Source of the DNA: Vulcanimicrobiota bacterium
GTDB lineage: Bacteria > Eremiobacterota > Eremiobacteria > Baltobacterales > Baltobacteraceae
NCBI GenBank assembly: GCA_028287545.1
Contig: JAQBPL010000252.1
Location: 1 to 8,811, forward strand
Direction: 5' to 3'
DNA length: 8,811 nucleotides
The notes under the pieces: model-generated
Seen by the model: only the letters and a program-made list of their open reading frames with translations
What the model was told of the DNA's origin: nothing
The model's database searches: none
Program-made: the position numbers and the translations under genes
In this document: piece by piece, positions 1 to 8,811 of the stretch
Numbering within the stretch: position 1 is the first letter of the stretch
Layout: each line of letters opens with the position of its first letter

Positions 1-384
1 CTGAGCGGAAAGGGGACGATCGCGCCGGGCGAACGTCTCGCGCGTCTGCGCGCGTTCGTCGACGAGCACGGCATCGTCACGCTGCTCAAGGGACGCACGA
101 CGCTCGTCGCCGGCCGCGACGTCACGCACCTCAATCCGACCGGGTCGAACGCGCTCGCCACGGCGGGGACCGGAGACGTCCTCACCGGCGCGATCGCCAC
201 GCTGCTCGCCCAAGGACTCTCGCCGATCGACGCCGCGCGCGCCGGCGCGTATTGGCACGGCCGCGCGGGAAGCGTCGCGCTCGCGCACCGTCACCGCGGC
301 GTCATCGCCCGCGACATCGCCGAAGCGCTCGGCGAAGCCTCGCTCGTCACCGCCGGCGAGGAACCGGTGCTCATCGCGCCTTGA
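1..384 (+). CDS. nnrD: ADP-dependent NAD(P)H-hydrate dehydratase, C-terminal part (5' end outside window)
   Basis: The reading frame is open from the first base and ends with TGA at 382-384, giving 127 visible residues. The segment NPTGSNALATAGTGDVLTG (visible residues 45-63) matches the nucleotide-binding signature of the YjeF C-terminal/NnrD family. D59 in GTGD is the expected catalytic aspartate. The preceding LLKGRTTLVAG and the following AYWHGRAGSVA also fit the usual family pattern. In the family this ribokinase-like domain removes water from damaged NAD(P)H hydrates using ADP (ATP in eukaryotes), a cytosolic repair reaction. In many bacteria it is fused behind an NnrE epimerase domain; whether that is so here cannot be seen because the start lies upstream. 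The tail after the HG motif is short and ends with the usual ARDIAEAL helix, so the C terminus looks intact. The call is firm; only the domain architecture upstream is unknown. Confidence 0.92.
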   Translation: MSGKGTIAPGERLARLRAFVDEHGIVTLLKGRTTLVAGRDVTHLNPTGSNALATAGTGDVLTGAIATLLAQGLSPIDAARAGAYWHGRAGSVALAHRHRGVIARDIAEALGEASLVTAGEEPVLIAP

Positions 385-411
385 CATTGCCGCCGCACGG
401 CGTGATACGGT
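381..411 (+). promoter_or_regulatory. possible sigma70-type promoter for the Uma2 gene
   Basis: A perfect TTGACA (381-386) overlaps the nnrD stop codon. It is followed by TGATACGGT (403-411), which can be read as an extended -10 (TG-n-TACGGT) with a 19-bp spacer, or as GATACG (404-409) with 17 bp. The -35 is exact but the -10 is weak. It sits 24 bp before the Uma2 start. This is inference from sequence only; nnrD read-through could also transcribe the gene. Confidence 0.35.
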
Positions 412-420
412 TGTGTGTGC

Positions 421-426
421 AGAGGT
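421..426 (+). promoter_or_regulatory. ribosome binding site of the Uma2 gene
   Basis: AGAGGT lies 8 nt before the ATG at 435 and is purine-rich in an otherwise GC-rich leader. It supports 435 as the start rather than an in-frame ATG at 252, which lies inside nnrD. Confidence 0.6.
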
Positions 427-434
427 ACGAAAAG

Positions 435-974
435 ATGCAACGCGAGATCGTCCTGCCGGAGACCAAGCCGGCGCTGGAGTGGATCCTCGGGCGGGCGGTG
501 CAGAAAGTGAGCCCGAAACGGCGGCATTCGCTGTTGCAAAGCTGGTGGTCGACCCGCTTGACCGAGTGGGCCCGCGGTCGCGGCGAAGTTGGACCCGAGT
601 GGCGCTTTCGTATCGCGCCGCCCGGCGGAGTCATTCGGCCGCTCGTCCCCGACGTCGCCTATCTCTCGTACGAGCGCATGGGCGATGCGACCGAAGACGA
701 ACTCGAGACACCGTTGATGGCGCCGAACGTCGCCGTCGAGATCCTCTCGACCGGTGACAAACGCGCGCACGTCCGCCACAAGATCGAGGTCTATCTCGCA
801 ACGGGAGCGGACGCGATCGTTGTCGTCGACCCGCACGCGCTCAACATTTCCGTCCACGATCGCGACGGCGTCACCATCTTCGCCTCCGGCGACGAGTTCG
901 CGCACGACTCCCTTCCCGGGTTCCGCTTCGCGATCGACGACATGTTCGACGCGATCCGCCTGCGGAAGCCCTAG
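435..974 (+). CDS. Uma2 family (DUF820) PD-(D/E)XK endonuclease-like protein
   Basis: A 179-residue protein, close to the usual Uma2 length. The core is recognisable: RPLVPDVAYLS (residues 68-78) supplies the aspartate D73 of the PD motif. PNVAVEILSTGDKRAHVRHK (97-116) supplies E102, and K116 lies in the helix before VYLATGADAIVVVDP (119-133). This is the standard Uma2 order: PDV, then VEVLSP-like, D...K, YL..G, VVDP. The N-terminal 60 residues carry a Trp-rich stretch (WW at 37-38, W45, W56) where the family has its substrate-side helices. The fold is that of restriction-like nucleases, but biological roles are largely unknown and many copies occur per genome in Cyanobacteria and related phyla. 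The loop before the E is short and has ILSTGD where ILSPSD is common. The gene follows nnrD by 50 bp on the same strand and converges on ligA. Cytosolic; no signal peptide or membrane segment. Confidence 0.9.
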   Translation: MQREIVLPETKPALEWILGRAVQKVSPKRRHSLLQSWWSTRLTEWARGRGEVGPEWRFRIAPPGGVIRPLVPDVAYLSYERMGDATEDELETPLMAPNVAVEILSTGDKRAHVRHKIEVYLATGADAIVVVDPHALNISVHDRDGVTIFASGDEFAHDSLPGFRFAIDDMFDAIRLRKP

Positions 975-1006
975 CCGCCGCCCTCCAACGAGCGCGCGGC
1001 AACCAT

Positions 1007-1147
1007 GTCATCCTGAGCCTGTCGAAGGACCCTCGTGCCGGGCCGAGCGCAGCCGAGGCCGACGCCGCATCGCGACCGCCGCCTGCGGGCTCGCCTTCGA
1101 CTGCGCTCGGGGCGACACGAGGGGTCCTTCGACAAGCTCAGGATGAC
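1007..1147. repeat. palindromic intergenic element, copy A (four-unit, 141 bp)
   Basis: Near-perfect terminal inverted arms run from GTCATCCTGAGCCTGTCGAA at 1007 to the matching arm ending GGATGAC at 1147. About 31 bp pair, with one mismatch and one extra base. Inside are two more related units, giving four in the order forward, forward, reverse, reverse. Core positions are 1015-1025, 1045-1056, 1097-1108 and 1129-1139. Each core reads GAGC-n-TCGA (CCGA in the second) on its own strand. Each is flanked by a short complementary stem: TCCT/AGGA, GGCC/GGCC, TCGCC/GGCGA, TCCT/AGGA. The element fills the gap between the convergent Uma2 and ligA genes, 32 bp after one stop and 19 bp before the other. 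It could act as a two-way terminator, although no T-run follows. A fragment TCAGGATG repeats at 1157-1164, perhaps a remnant of a further arm. No transposase is nearby. Confidence 0.93.
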
Positions 1148-1166
1148 ACGGTAAGTTCAGGATGCC

Positions 1167-4426
<3,260 letters not shown>

Positions 4427-4430
4427 CTCG

Positions 4431-4464
4431 CCTTTACAATTCGGTTAAACGTCCTTTACATTCG
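4431..4464 (+). promoter_or_regulatory. direct repeat in the leader of the giant secreted-protein gene
   Basis: CCTTTACAATTCG (4431-4443) and CCTTTACATTCG (4453-4464) are near-identical and start 22 bp apart, about two helical turns. They lie in the only AT-richer patch of this GC-rich window, 65-98 bp before the start codon at 4529. Each copy includes TTTACA, which could serve as a -35, but no -10 at standard spacing follows (TATAGC at 4486 is 25 bp from the second copy). The repeat may be an operator for a dimeric regulator or part of a promoter. The rest of 4427-4528 shows nothing identifiable. Confidence 0.4.
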
Positions 4465-4528
4465 ACGCTGAGCGCCGAAGCAGGCTATAGCCCGCCCGCG
4501 TCCGGTCCGATGTCAACATTGCGGGCGC

Positions 4529-7500
4529 ATGCTGAACAGCTGGACAAGGATGTTAGCGATATTCGGGACGACGGCGCGCGGACTTGTTACGGTCTGCGCC
4601 CTTTTAGGCGTCTTTTGTGCACCCGTGTACGGTGCGCCGTCCGTCTCGGCGACCCGGCAGATCCCGGCCGGCCCTCGGGTCGTGAACCCCGCTACGCCCC
4701 CGCCGCTGCCCGGCACGCTCCCACCCCTACCCGGAGTAACAGCCGGCAGCCGCCGGTTGAGCGGCCGCGATCTGGTTCGCGTCACCGCGAAGCGGCCGCC
4801 GGCCGTGGCGCTCCGCGACGCGCTCGCCCGGACGAAGCAGGGGGCACGGCACACCCTCTCCGCGAGCGGGGCGACCATAACGCTCCTGGGCGACCATAAC
4901 GCCTACGCCGTCGCCAACCAGCCGCAGATCGCCGACTTCACCCTGGGCTGGGGCGAGCAGGTCGGGTTTGACTGTTCCAACCTCACCGCGAACGAGACGA
5001 ACCTCAATTGGATCATCTTCCCGCCGGACGGGAGCGCCTTCATCAACAAGGCGACGGTGAGCACCGACGGGTCCGGCAACTGCCAAAACCCGATTCAGGA
5101 CATCACCCTCTCGACGCCCTACGGCACCGGCACGGACGCGCCGTACGCCGGAGTCTGGGCAGTGGCGCTGCGCAAGTCGAACGGTGATTACGAAGCCGTT
5201 ACGTACTTCGTCGTCACGAGCGAGCCGCAGCTGCAGACCTACAGCGACGGGGCTCTCAGCCACGCGACGCGCGACTTCACCAGCGGTCAGACGATGTACG
5301 TGGTGGCGAACGGGCTCAATCCGGCCGATTCGTATGCGATCGGCTTCGTGCAGACATCGGTTTCGCCGCTCAAATGCGTATTCGCGGTTCCTTCGACGTT
5401 CGCCGCGCTGCCGAACTGCTTCGCGCAGAGCGTCGGGAACGCGGGGGTCGGCGCGACGAGCGGTAGTTTCGAGGCGAGCTGGGACACGAGCGTCGGACCG
5501 GCCTCCTCGGGCAGCTACACGATTCAATTGTACGACGTGACGCAGCATCATCTGATCGCCACGCAGCAAGTCGCACTGCAAAGCACGACCGTCAACTGGA
5601 CCTTGACGCCGTACCAAGGCACGACGAACGGCACGACCGGATTGCCGGACTTCACCTATGCGTTCGACGGTTTCCTCGATCAGGCGGTGACCGGCCTGAC
5701 CTTCGGCGTCAGCGGTTTAGCGACGAGCGGCACGTACGTTCTCACGGTAAGCGATCCCAACGGAGCGGTCCTCGCCTCGACGCAATCCGCGGATGGAAAG
5801 CACGTCTCCGCGCCGGTCTCGATGACGGTGTCGGGCGGGACCGGAACGTCGGCGAAGATTCCGTTCGCGCTGAACGCCGTGAAGAACACCGCGCTCGGCC
5901 CGACGCAGCTCTTCAACGCGGCCACGACGCTTCTCGCGCAGCTGTACGACCCGATCGCGAAGACCGTGCTCGGAGCGAAGAGTTTTACGCTGCTGGCGTA
6001 CTCCGCATCCGCGGCATGGAACGGCGCAGCGTCGGTCAACGCCGCGCCGGGCGGAAGCTGTCAGGTGGGCTTCTCAAACATCCTGACGGTCACCAACACG
6101 TCGGCGAACTACGGAAGCGCCAACGGCGACGGCATCGTCGGCATCCGGATCAACGCGGACGCCGGCGGCGCCGCGACGGTCTGCCCGACGAACGGCGACA
6201 CGTCGGCCACCGACACGGCCGGCAACCTGTGGACGATCACCTATGCCGGCGGGTCCGCCACGGCAACGATCAACAATGCGAAGCCGGCCGCGCTCGCGCC
6301 GGGCCAGTCGGTTTCGTTCGCGATCACGGTCGCCGCCGCGTCGAGCGCGTGCGGCGGGCCGCCCTGCGCGCTGCAGACGCAGATCCTCCCGCTGCACGGC
6401 CTCGCGTACAGCGCGAACAACGCCGTGACGAACGGTCTGCTCGTCGGCGGCAAGAACAACACGTCGATCCCCTCCAACTACGCCTGGGCGGTTACCGGGC
6501 CGAGCCCCGGCTCGGGGATCGTCGCGCCGCCGAGCTTCACCCAGATGATGTACGTCTCCGGGACGAACGGCGCCCTTACGGCGAGCAGTTTCTACACGGT
6601 CACGGCGACGATCCAGAACAACAACCCGCCCGGAAACGCGAACACGCTCAACGATATCCGCTTCACCTTTCCGAGCAATTACAATTTCGCCGGCATCAAC
6701 GTGCCGACGCTGCTCTCGCTCAAGACCCAAGCCGGCACCGCGATCAACGGCTGGAGCGTGTTCGTTTCGAACGGCACCTCGAACAACCTCACGCTGCCCA
6801 ACACCTTTGCCATCGCCAACGGCACGAACAACAGCGTCTCGGCCACCAACCCGATCCAACCCGGCACGACCGTCATCGCGACGCTGAAGATCCCCATGCC
6901 CGCGAACAGCTTCCCGCTGCAGCAGATTCCCGCCGACGCCAATTTCGACGGCGGCTGCATCCAGGTCACGGGGACGAAGTGCACCTACGCCGGCACGGCG
7001 CTGAACTCGAGCGGGACGCAGAACAGCGTCGCGGGGCCGACCAACGTCGATTCGACCGAGCTCGGCGTCTACTCGCTCGACACCTCGAAGATGAGCGGCG
7101 CGTTCACGCCGCAGACGATCGGTGCAGGCGTCGCGACGAGCAGCACGTTCACGTTCACCAACACGCCGACGTCAGCCGATCCGAACCCGGACTGGATCGA
7201 CCAGATCGTCTTGACGTTCCCGACGGGTGCGTACCCAACTTCGGTCACGGCGCCGGCCGGCTGGACCGTCACCGGCTCCGCGCCGACCTTCACCATCACG
7301 CTCAACGCCTGCACCCCCACGCCCTGTCAGGAGACGAACGCCGTAGCGCCGGGCGGAACCCTGGCGCTGACGGTCGCCTTTCCGTCGGGGACGACGACCG
7401 GTACGTACGACGGCGTCGGAGCGGACCCGCCGGCGATCCTGTGGACGGTGCGCGGCGCGAACGGCGGCACGAGCACGCCGAGCACCGCCGCGTTCGAGGG

Positions 7501-8590
7501 GAAGTCGAAGCTGGTGATCTCGCCGGTGTCGGCAAGCGTCAAGTTCGCGGCGCTCGGCGGATATCCGACCGGCGCGACGGTGACGACCAACGCCGAGCCG
7601 ACGGTCGGCAGCGACGCGAACGGAACGTTCGGCAACGGCTTCGACTACCGCATCACGAACAACGGATCGCAGACGATCACGGACGCCACCATCACCATTC
7701 CGGTGAACAATCGCGCGGGCGCGATCGGAACCGACTCCGGCGGTCAAAACTGGCAAATCGTCGGAACGCCGGCCGCGGGCTCGTGCACCGTCGTCGTCAC
7801 GCAGGTGACGACGGGCGGTGCGCCGGCGAACGGATCGATCGTGCTGAGCGGCTGCAGCATCGCACCCGGCGCAGCGCTCGACGTGACGTTCGACGCGAAG
7901 GCGCCGTATCAGATCGGCAGCGAGTTCGATTGGCCGGCGACGGTGTGCGCGGTGCACGCTTCCTGTTCGACGCTCTCGATCGGTGCGACGCCCCAATGGT
8001 CGACCGCCGAGTACGTGAAGATCGTCGTCGACGCGCGCCTGAGCATCATCTTCTCGAACGGGCCGCCGGTCGTCGGCGCGGTACCGTCGCTGCCGAACCC
8101 CGGACCAGGCGGAAGCGGCGCGGGCGGCTCGACCCCGACGACGATCTGTCCGGCGTGTTCGATCGTCTCGCTCGGCGCGACGCCGGTGATCGATATCGGC
8201 GCGTTCAACGGGACGGCAACGTTCAACGACCTCATCGACGCGGCGGTGACCTCGGACGTGTCGGGGCCGAACGCGTGGAGCCTCTACGTCTCCATCGACG
8301 CGAACCCGCTCAACGGCGCTGCCGCAAAAGAGTTCTCGATGAAGCTGGACTCCGGCGTGATGATCCCGCTCTCAGGCTTGACGATCCCGGCGGCCGTCAC
8401 GTCGTTCTTCCAGCCGCCCGCGACCGGCGCCGGCGTGTATCCGACGGCAGCCAGCGGGACGCTGCTCGGAACCTACACCGGTTCCGCCCACCGGCTCCCG
8501 ATCGACACCATCCACAGCTTCCAAATCAACAACGCCGGCGCGGCCGGATCGCAAACAGTCACCCTGATGTGGACCCTGATCCCGAGCTGA
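4529..8590 (+). CDS. giant secreted/cell-surface repeat protein with a WxL-like C-terminal domain
   Basis: 1353 residues, not assignable to a named family. Residues 1-36 look like a Sec signal peptide: R18 before the hydrophobic core LVTVCALLGVFCAPVYG, cleavage near 35-36. No lipobox, because residue 29 before C30 is Phe. Residues 45-72 are a proline-rich linker. Three N-terminal beta-rich modules (about 110-232, 233-352, 353-490) each end in a similar strand pair, e.g. YTIQLYDVTQHHLIA and LLAQLYDPIAKTVLG. Four further modules share sparse anchors: TN or NN at 522, 697, 877, 1043; Trp at 568, 742, 912, 1075; and x-PG at 591, 778, 941, 1113. They resemble DUF11/Ig-like surface repeats. A Gly/Pro linker (1179-1204) with CPAC at 1207-1210 precedes a final domain containing WSL (1250-1252) and ending VTLMWTLIPS, which resembles WxL domains. 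The mature chain has 18 cysteines. There is no transmembrane anchor or LPxTG. Start 4529 lacks a Shine-Dalgarno; ATG 4550 with a weak GGA is an alternative and also keeps the signal peptide. Likely exported and surface-bound; an adhesin or sheath role is only a guess. Confidence 0.88.
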   Translation: MLNSWTRMLAIFGTTARGLVTVCALLGVFCAPVYGAPSVSATRQIPAGPRVVNPATPPPLPGTLPPLPGVTAGSRRLSGRDLVRVTAKRPPAVALRDALARTKQGARHTLSASGATITLLGDHNAYAVANQPQIADFTLGWGEQVGFDCSNLTANETNLNWIIFPPDGSAFINKATVSTDGSGNCQNPIQDITLSTPYGTGTDAPYAGVWAVALRKSNGDYEAVTYFVVTSEPQLQTYSDGALSHATRDFTSGQTMYVVANGLNPADSYAIGFVQTSVSPLKCVFAVPSTFAALPNCFAQSVGNAGVGATSGSFEASWDTSVGPASSGSYTIQLYDVTQHHLIATQQVALQSTTVNWTLTPYQGTTNGTTGLPDFTYAFDGFLDQAVTGLTFGVSGLATSGTYVLTVSDPNGAVLASTQSADGKHVSAPVSMTVSGGTGTSAKIPFALNAVKNTALGPTQLFNAATTLLAQLYDPIAKTVLGAKSFTLLAYSASAAWNGAASVNAAPGGSCQVGFSNILTVTNTSANYGSANGDGIVGIRINADAGGAATVCPTNGDTSATDTAGNLWTITYAGGSATATINNAKPAALAPGQSVSFAITVAAASSACGGPPCALQTQILPLHGLAYSANNAVTNGLLVGGKNNTSIPSNYAWAVTGPSPGSGIVAPPSFTQMMYVSGTNGALTASSFYTVTATIQNNNPPGNANTLNDIRFTFPSNYNFAGINVPTLLSLKTQAGTAINGWSVFVSNGTSNNLTLPNTFAIANGTNNSVSATNPIQPGTTVIATLKIPMPANSFPLQQIPADANFDGGCIQVTGTKCTYAGTALNSSGTQNSVAGPTNVDSTELGVYSLDTSKMSGAFTPQTIGAGVATSSTFTFTNTPTSADPNPDWIDQIVLTFPTGAYPTSVTAPAGWTVTGSAPTFTITLNACTPTPCQETNAVAPGGTLALTVAFPSGTTTGTYDGVGADPPAILWTVRGANGGTSTPSTAAFEGKSKLVISPVSASVKFAALGGYPTGATVTTNAEPTVGSDANGTFGNGFDYRITNNGSQTITDATITIPVNNRAGAIGTDSGGQNWQIVGTPAAGSCTVVVTQVTTGGAPANGSIVLSGCSIAPGAALDVTFDAKAPYQIGSEFDWPATVCAVHASCSTLSIGATPQWSTAEYVKIVVDARLSIIFSNGPPVVGAVPSLPNPGPGGSGAGGSTPTTICPACSIVSLGATPVIDIGAFNGTATFNDLIDAAVTSDVSGPNAWSLYVSIDANPLNGAAAKEFSMKLDSGVMIPLSGLTIPAAVTSFFQPPATGAGVYPTAASGTLLGTYTGSAHRLPIDTIHSFQINNAGAAGSQTVTLMWTLIPS
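4869..4902 (+). repeat. 15-bp direct repeat read in two frames inside the giant gene
   Basis: GGGCGACCATAACGC occurs exactly at 4869-4883 and 4888-4902, 19 bp apart. Because 19 is not a multiple of three, the same bases encode ATIT in the first copy and GDHNA in the second. It looks like a small tandem duplication at the junction between the linker and the first module. Confidence 0.7.
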
Positions 8591-8598
8591 CCGTTCCT

Positions 8599-8611
8599 GT
8601 CATTGCGAGCG
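8599..8611 (+). repeat. solo arm fragment related to the palindromic element
   Basis: GTCATTGCGAGCG differs by one base from GTCATTCCGAGCG, the left end of element copy B (8617-8629), and lies 18 bp before it. It may be a remnant arm or a partial duplication of the element end. Confidence 0.5.
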
Positions 8612-8616
8612 TCCCC

Positions 8617-8811
8617 GTCATTCCGAGCGCCTTTAGCGGACAAAGGTCGCGCCGCAGCGCGAGCTTTGGCCGATAAAGGCTGTCGAGGAACCCTCGTTGT
8701 TGCCGGAGCGAAGTCGACGGCAACGCCCAAATCTTGGATTTCACGACAGCGGCTCGTGCTTCGACTCCGCTCAGCACGACACGAGGGGTCCCTCGACAAG
8801 CTCGGGATGAC
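8617..8811. repeat. palindromic intergenic element, copy B (interrupted by a 52-bp hairpin)
   Basis: Left end GTCATTCCGAGC at 8617-8628; right end CTCGGGATGAC at 8801-8811, exactly at the window edge. The four-unit order is the same as in copy A. Unit 1 is split: TTCC-GAGC (8621-8628) and TGTCGA-GGAA (8681-8690). Unit 2 core is 8706-8717 with stem GTTGCCG/CGGCAAC. Unit 3 core (minus strand) is 8761-8772 with stem TCGTGCT/AGCACGA. Unit 4 core (minus) is 8793-8803 with stem TCCC/GGGA. The centre carries a small palindrome AAATCTTGGATTT (8729-8741). Removing the insert leaves 143 bp, against 141 bp for copy A. It starts 26 bp after the stop of the giant secreted-protein gene and may help end its transcript. 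No open frame of interest lies in 8591-8811. Confidence 0.9.
8629..8680 (+). repeat. 52-bp near-perfect hairpin nested inside element copy B
   Basis: Arms GCCTTTAGCGGACAAAG (8629-8645) and CTTTGGCCGATAAAGGC (8664-8680) pair at 15 of 17 positions. A G:G mismatch (8646/8663) and a perfect inner stem TCGCGC/GCGCGA (8647-8652, 8657-8662) close on the 4-nt loop CGCA. It is the strongest stem-loop in the window, 38 bp after the stop codon at 8590. A role as transcript terminator or RNA 3'-end stabiliser is plausible, but no run of T follows. Confidence 0.85.

Noticed and set aside
252..434. N-terminal extension of the Uma2 protein from ATG 252
   Set aside because: The extension lies inside the nnrD coding region in another frame, is Arg-rich, and has no family match. 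ATG 435 has a well-placed AGAGGT.
1007..1147. CRISPR array or phage attachment site
   Set aside because: Repeat units are inverted, not uniformly spaced, and flank no unique spacers. There is no integrase, tRNA or cas gene in the window.
4595..4622. Lipoprotein signal in the giant secreted protein (C30 after a hydrophobic stretch)
   Set aside because: The residue before C30 is Phe. Lipoboxes need a small residue there, so ordinary signal peptidase I cleavage is more likely.
6016..8676. An 886-codon + strand open frame overlapping the giant secreted-protein gene
   Set aside because: Its product is almost pure Arg/Asp/Gly/His low-complexity, typical of a frame-shifted GC-rich gene. It runs through the real stop at 8590 into the repeat element.
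8629..8680. Classical intrinsic terminator
   Set aside because: The hairpin is strong, but no run of T follows on either strand, so the standard Rho-independent form is not met.

Overview
The window is GC-rich bacterial DNA carrying six protein genes and two copies of a complex palindromic intergenic repeat. Gene content (nnrD, a Uma2-type nuclease, NAD+-dependent ligA, a VOC protein, a PEP mutase/isocitrate lyase-like enzyme, a giant secreted Thr/Asn/Gly-rich protein) and the GC-biased codon use suggest an uncultured high-GC lineage. Candidatus Eremiobacterota or another group near Chloroflexota/Armatimonadota would fit, but this is an impression and no phylogenetic marker here proves it.

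Layout. 1-384 (+): C-terminal part of nnrD, running in from the left edge. 435-974 (+): Uma2-family PD-(D/E)XK protein, 50 bp downstream, possibly with its own promoter overlapping the nnrD stop. 1007-1147: a 141-bp near-palindrome between two convergent genes. 1167-3188 (-): complete ligA. 3179-3541 (-): small VOC/glyoxalase-fold gene whose stop overlaps the probable ligA start, so the two likely form a VOC-ligA operon. 3602-4426 (+): PEP mutase/isocitrate lyase superfamily enzyme, divergent from the VOC gene. 4427-4528: short AT-richer gap with a 22-bp-spaced direct repeat. 4529-8590 (+): 1353-residue exported protein with a signal peptide, proline-rich linker, three N-terminal beta-sandwich-like modules, a cryptic four-fold repeat and a C-terminal domain resembling the WxL wall-binding domain. 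8617-8811: second copy of the palindromic element, interrupted by a 52-bp hairpin.

The genes do not form one pathway. nnrD (metabolite repair), ligA (replication/repair) and the small enzymes are housekeeping or general metabolism. The two most interesting parts are the repeat element and the surface protein. Both element copies are built from four related units arranged forward-forward-reverse-reverse. Each unit has a nearly invariant 11-12 nt core flanked by stems that differ in sequence but stay complementary. The giant surface protein has an internal repeat that is only visible through sparse anchor residues, and it ends in a W-x-L signature.
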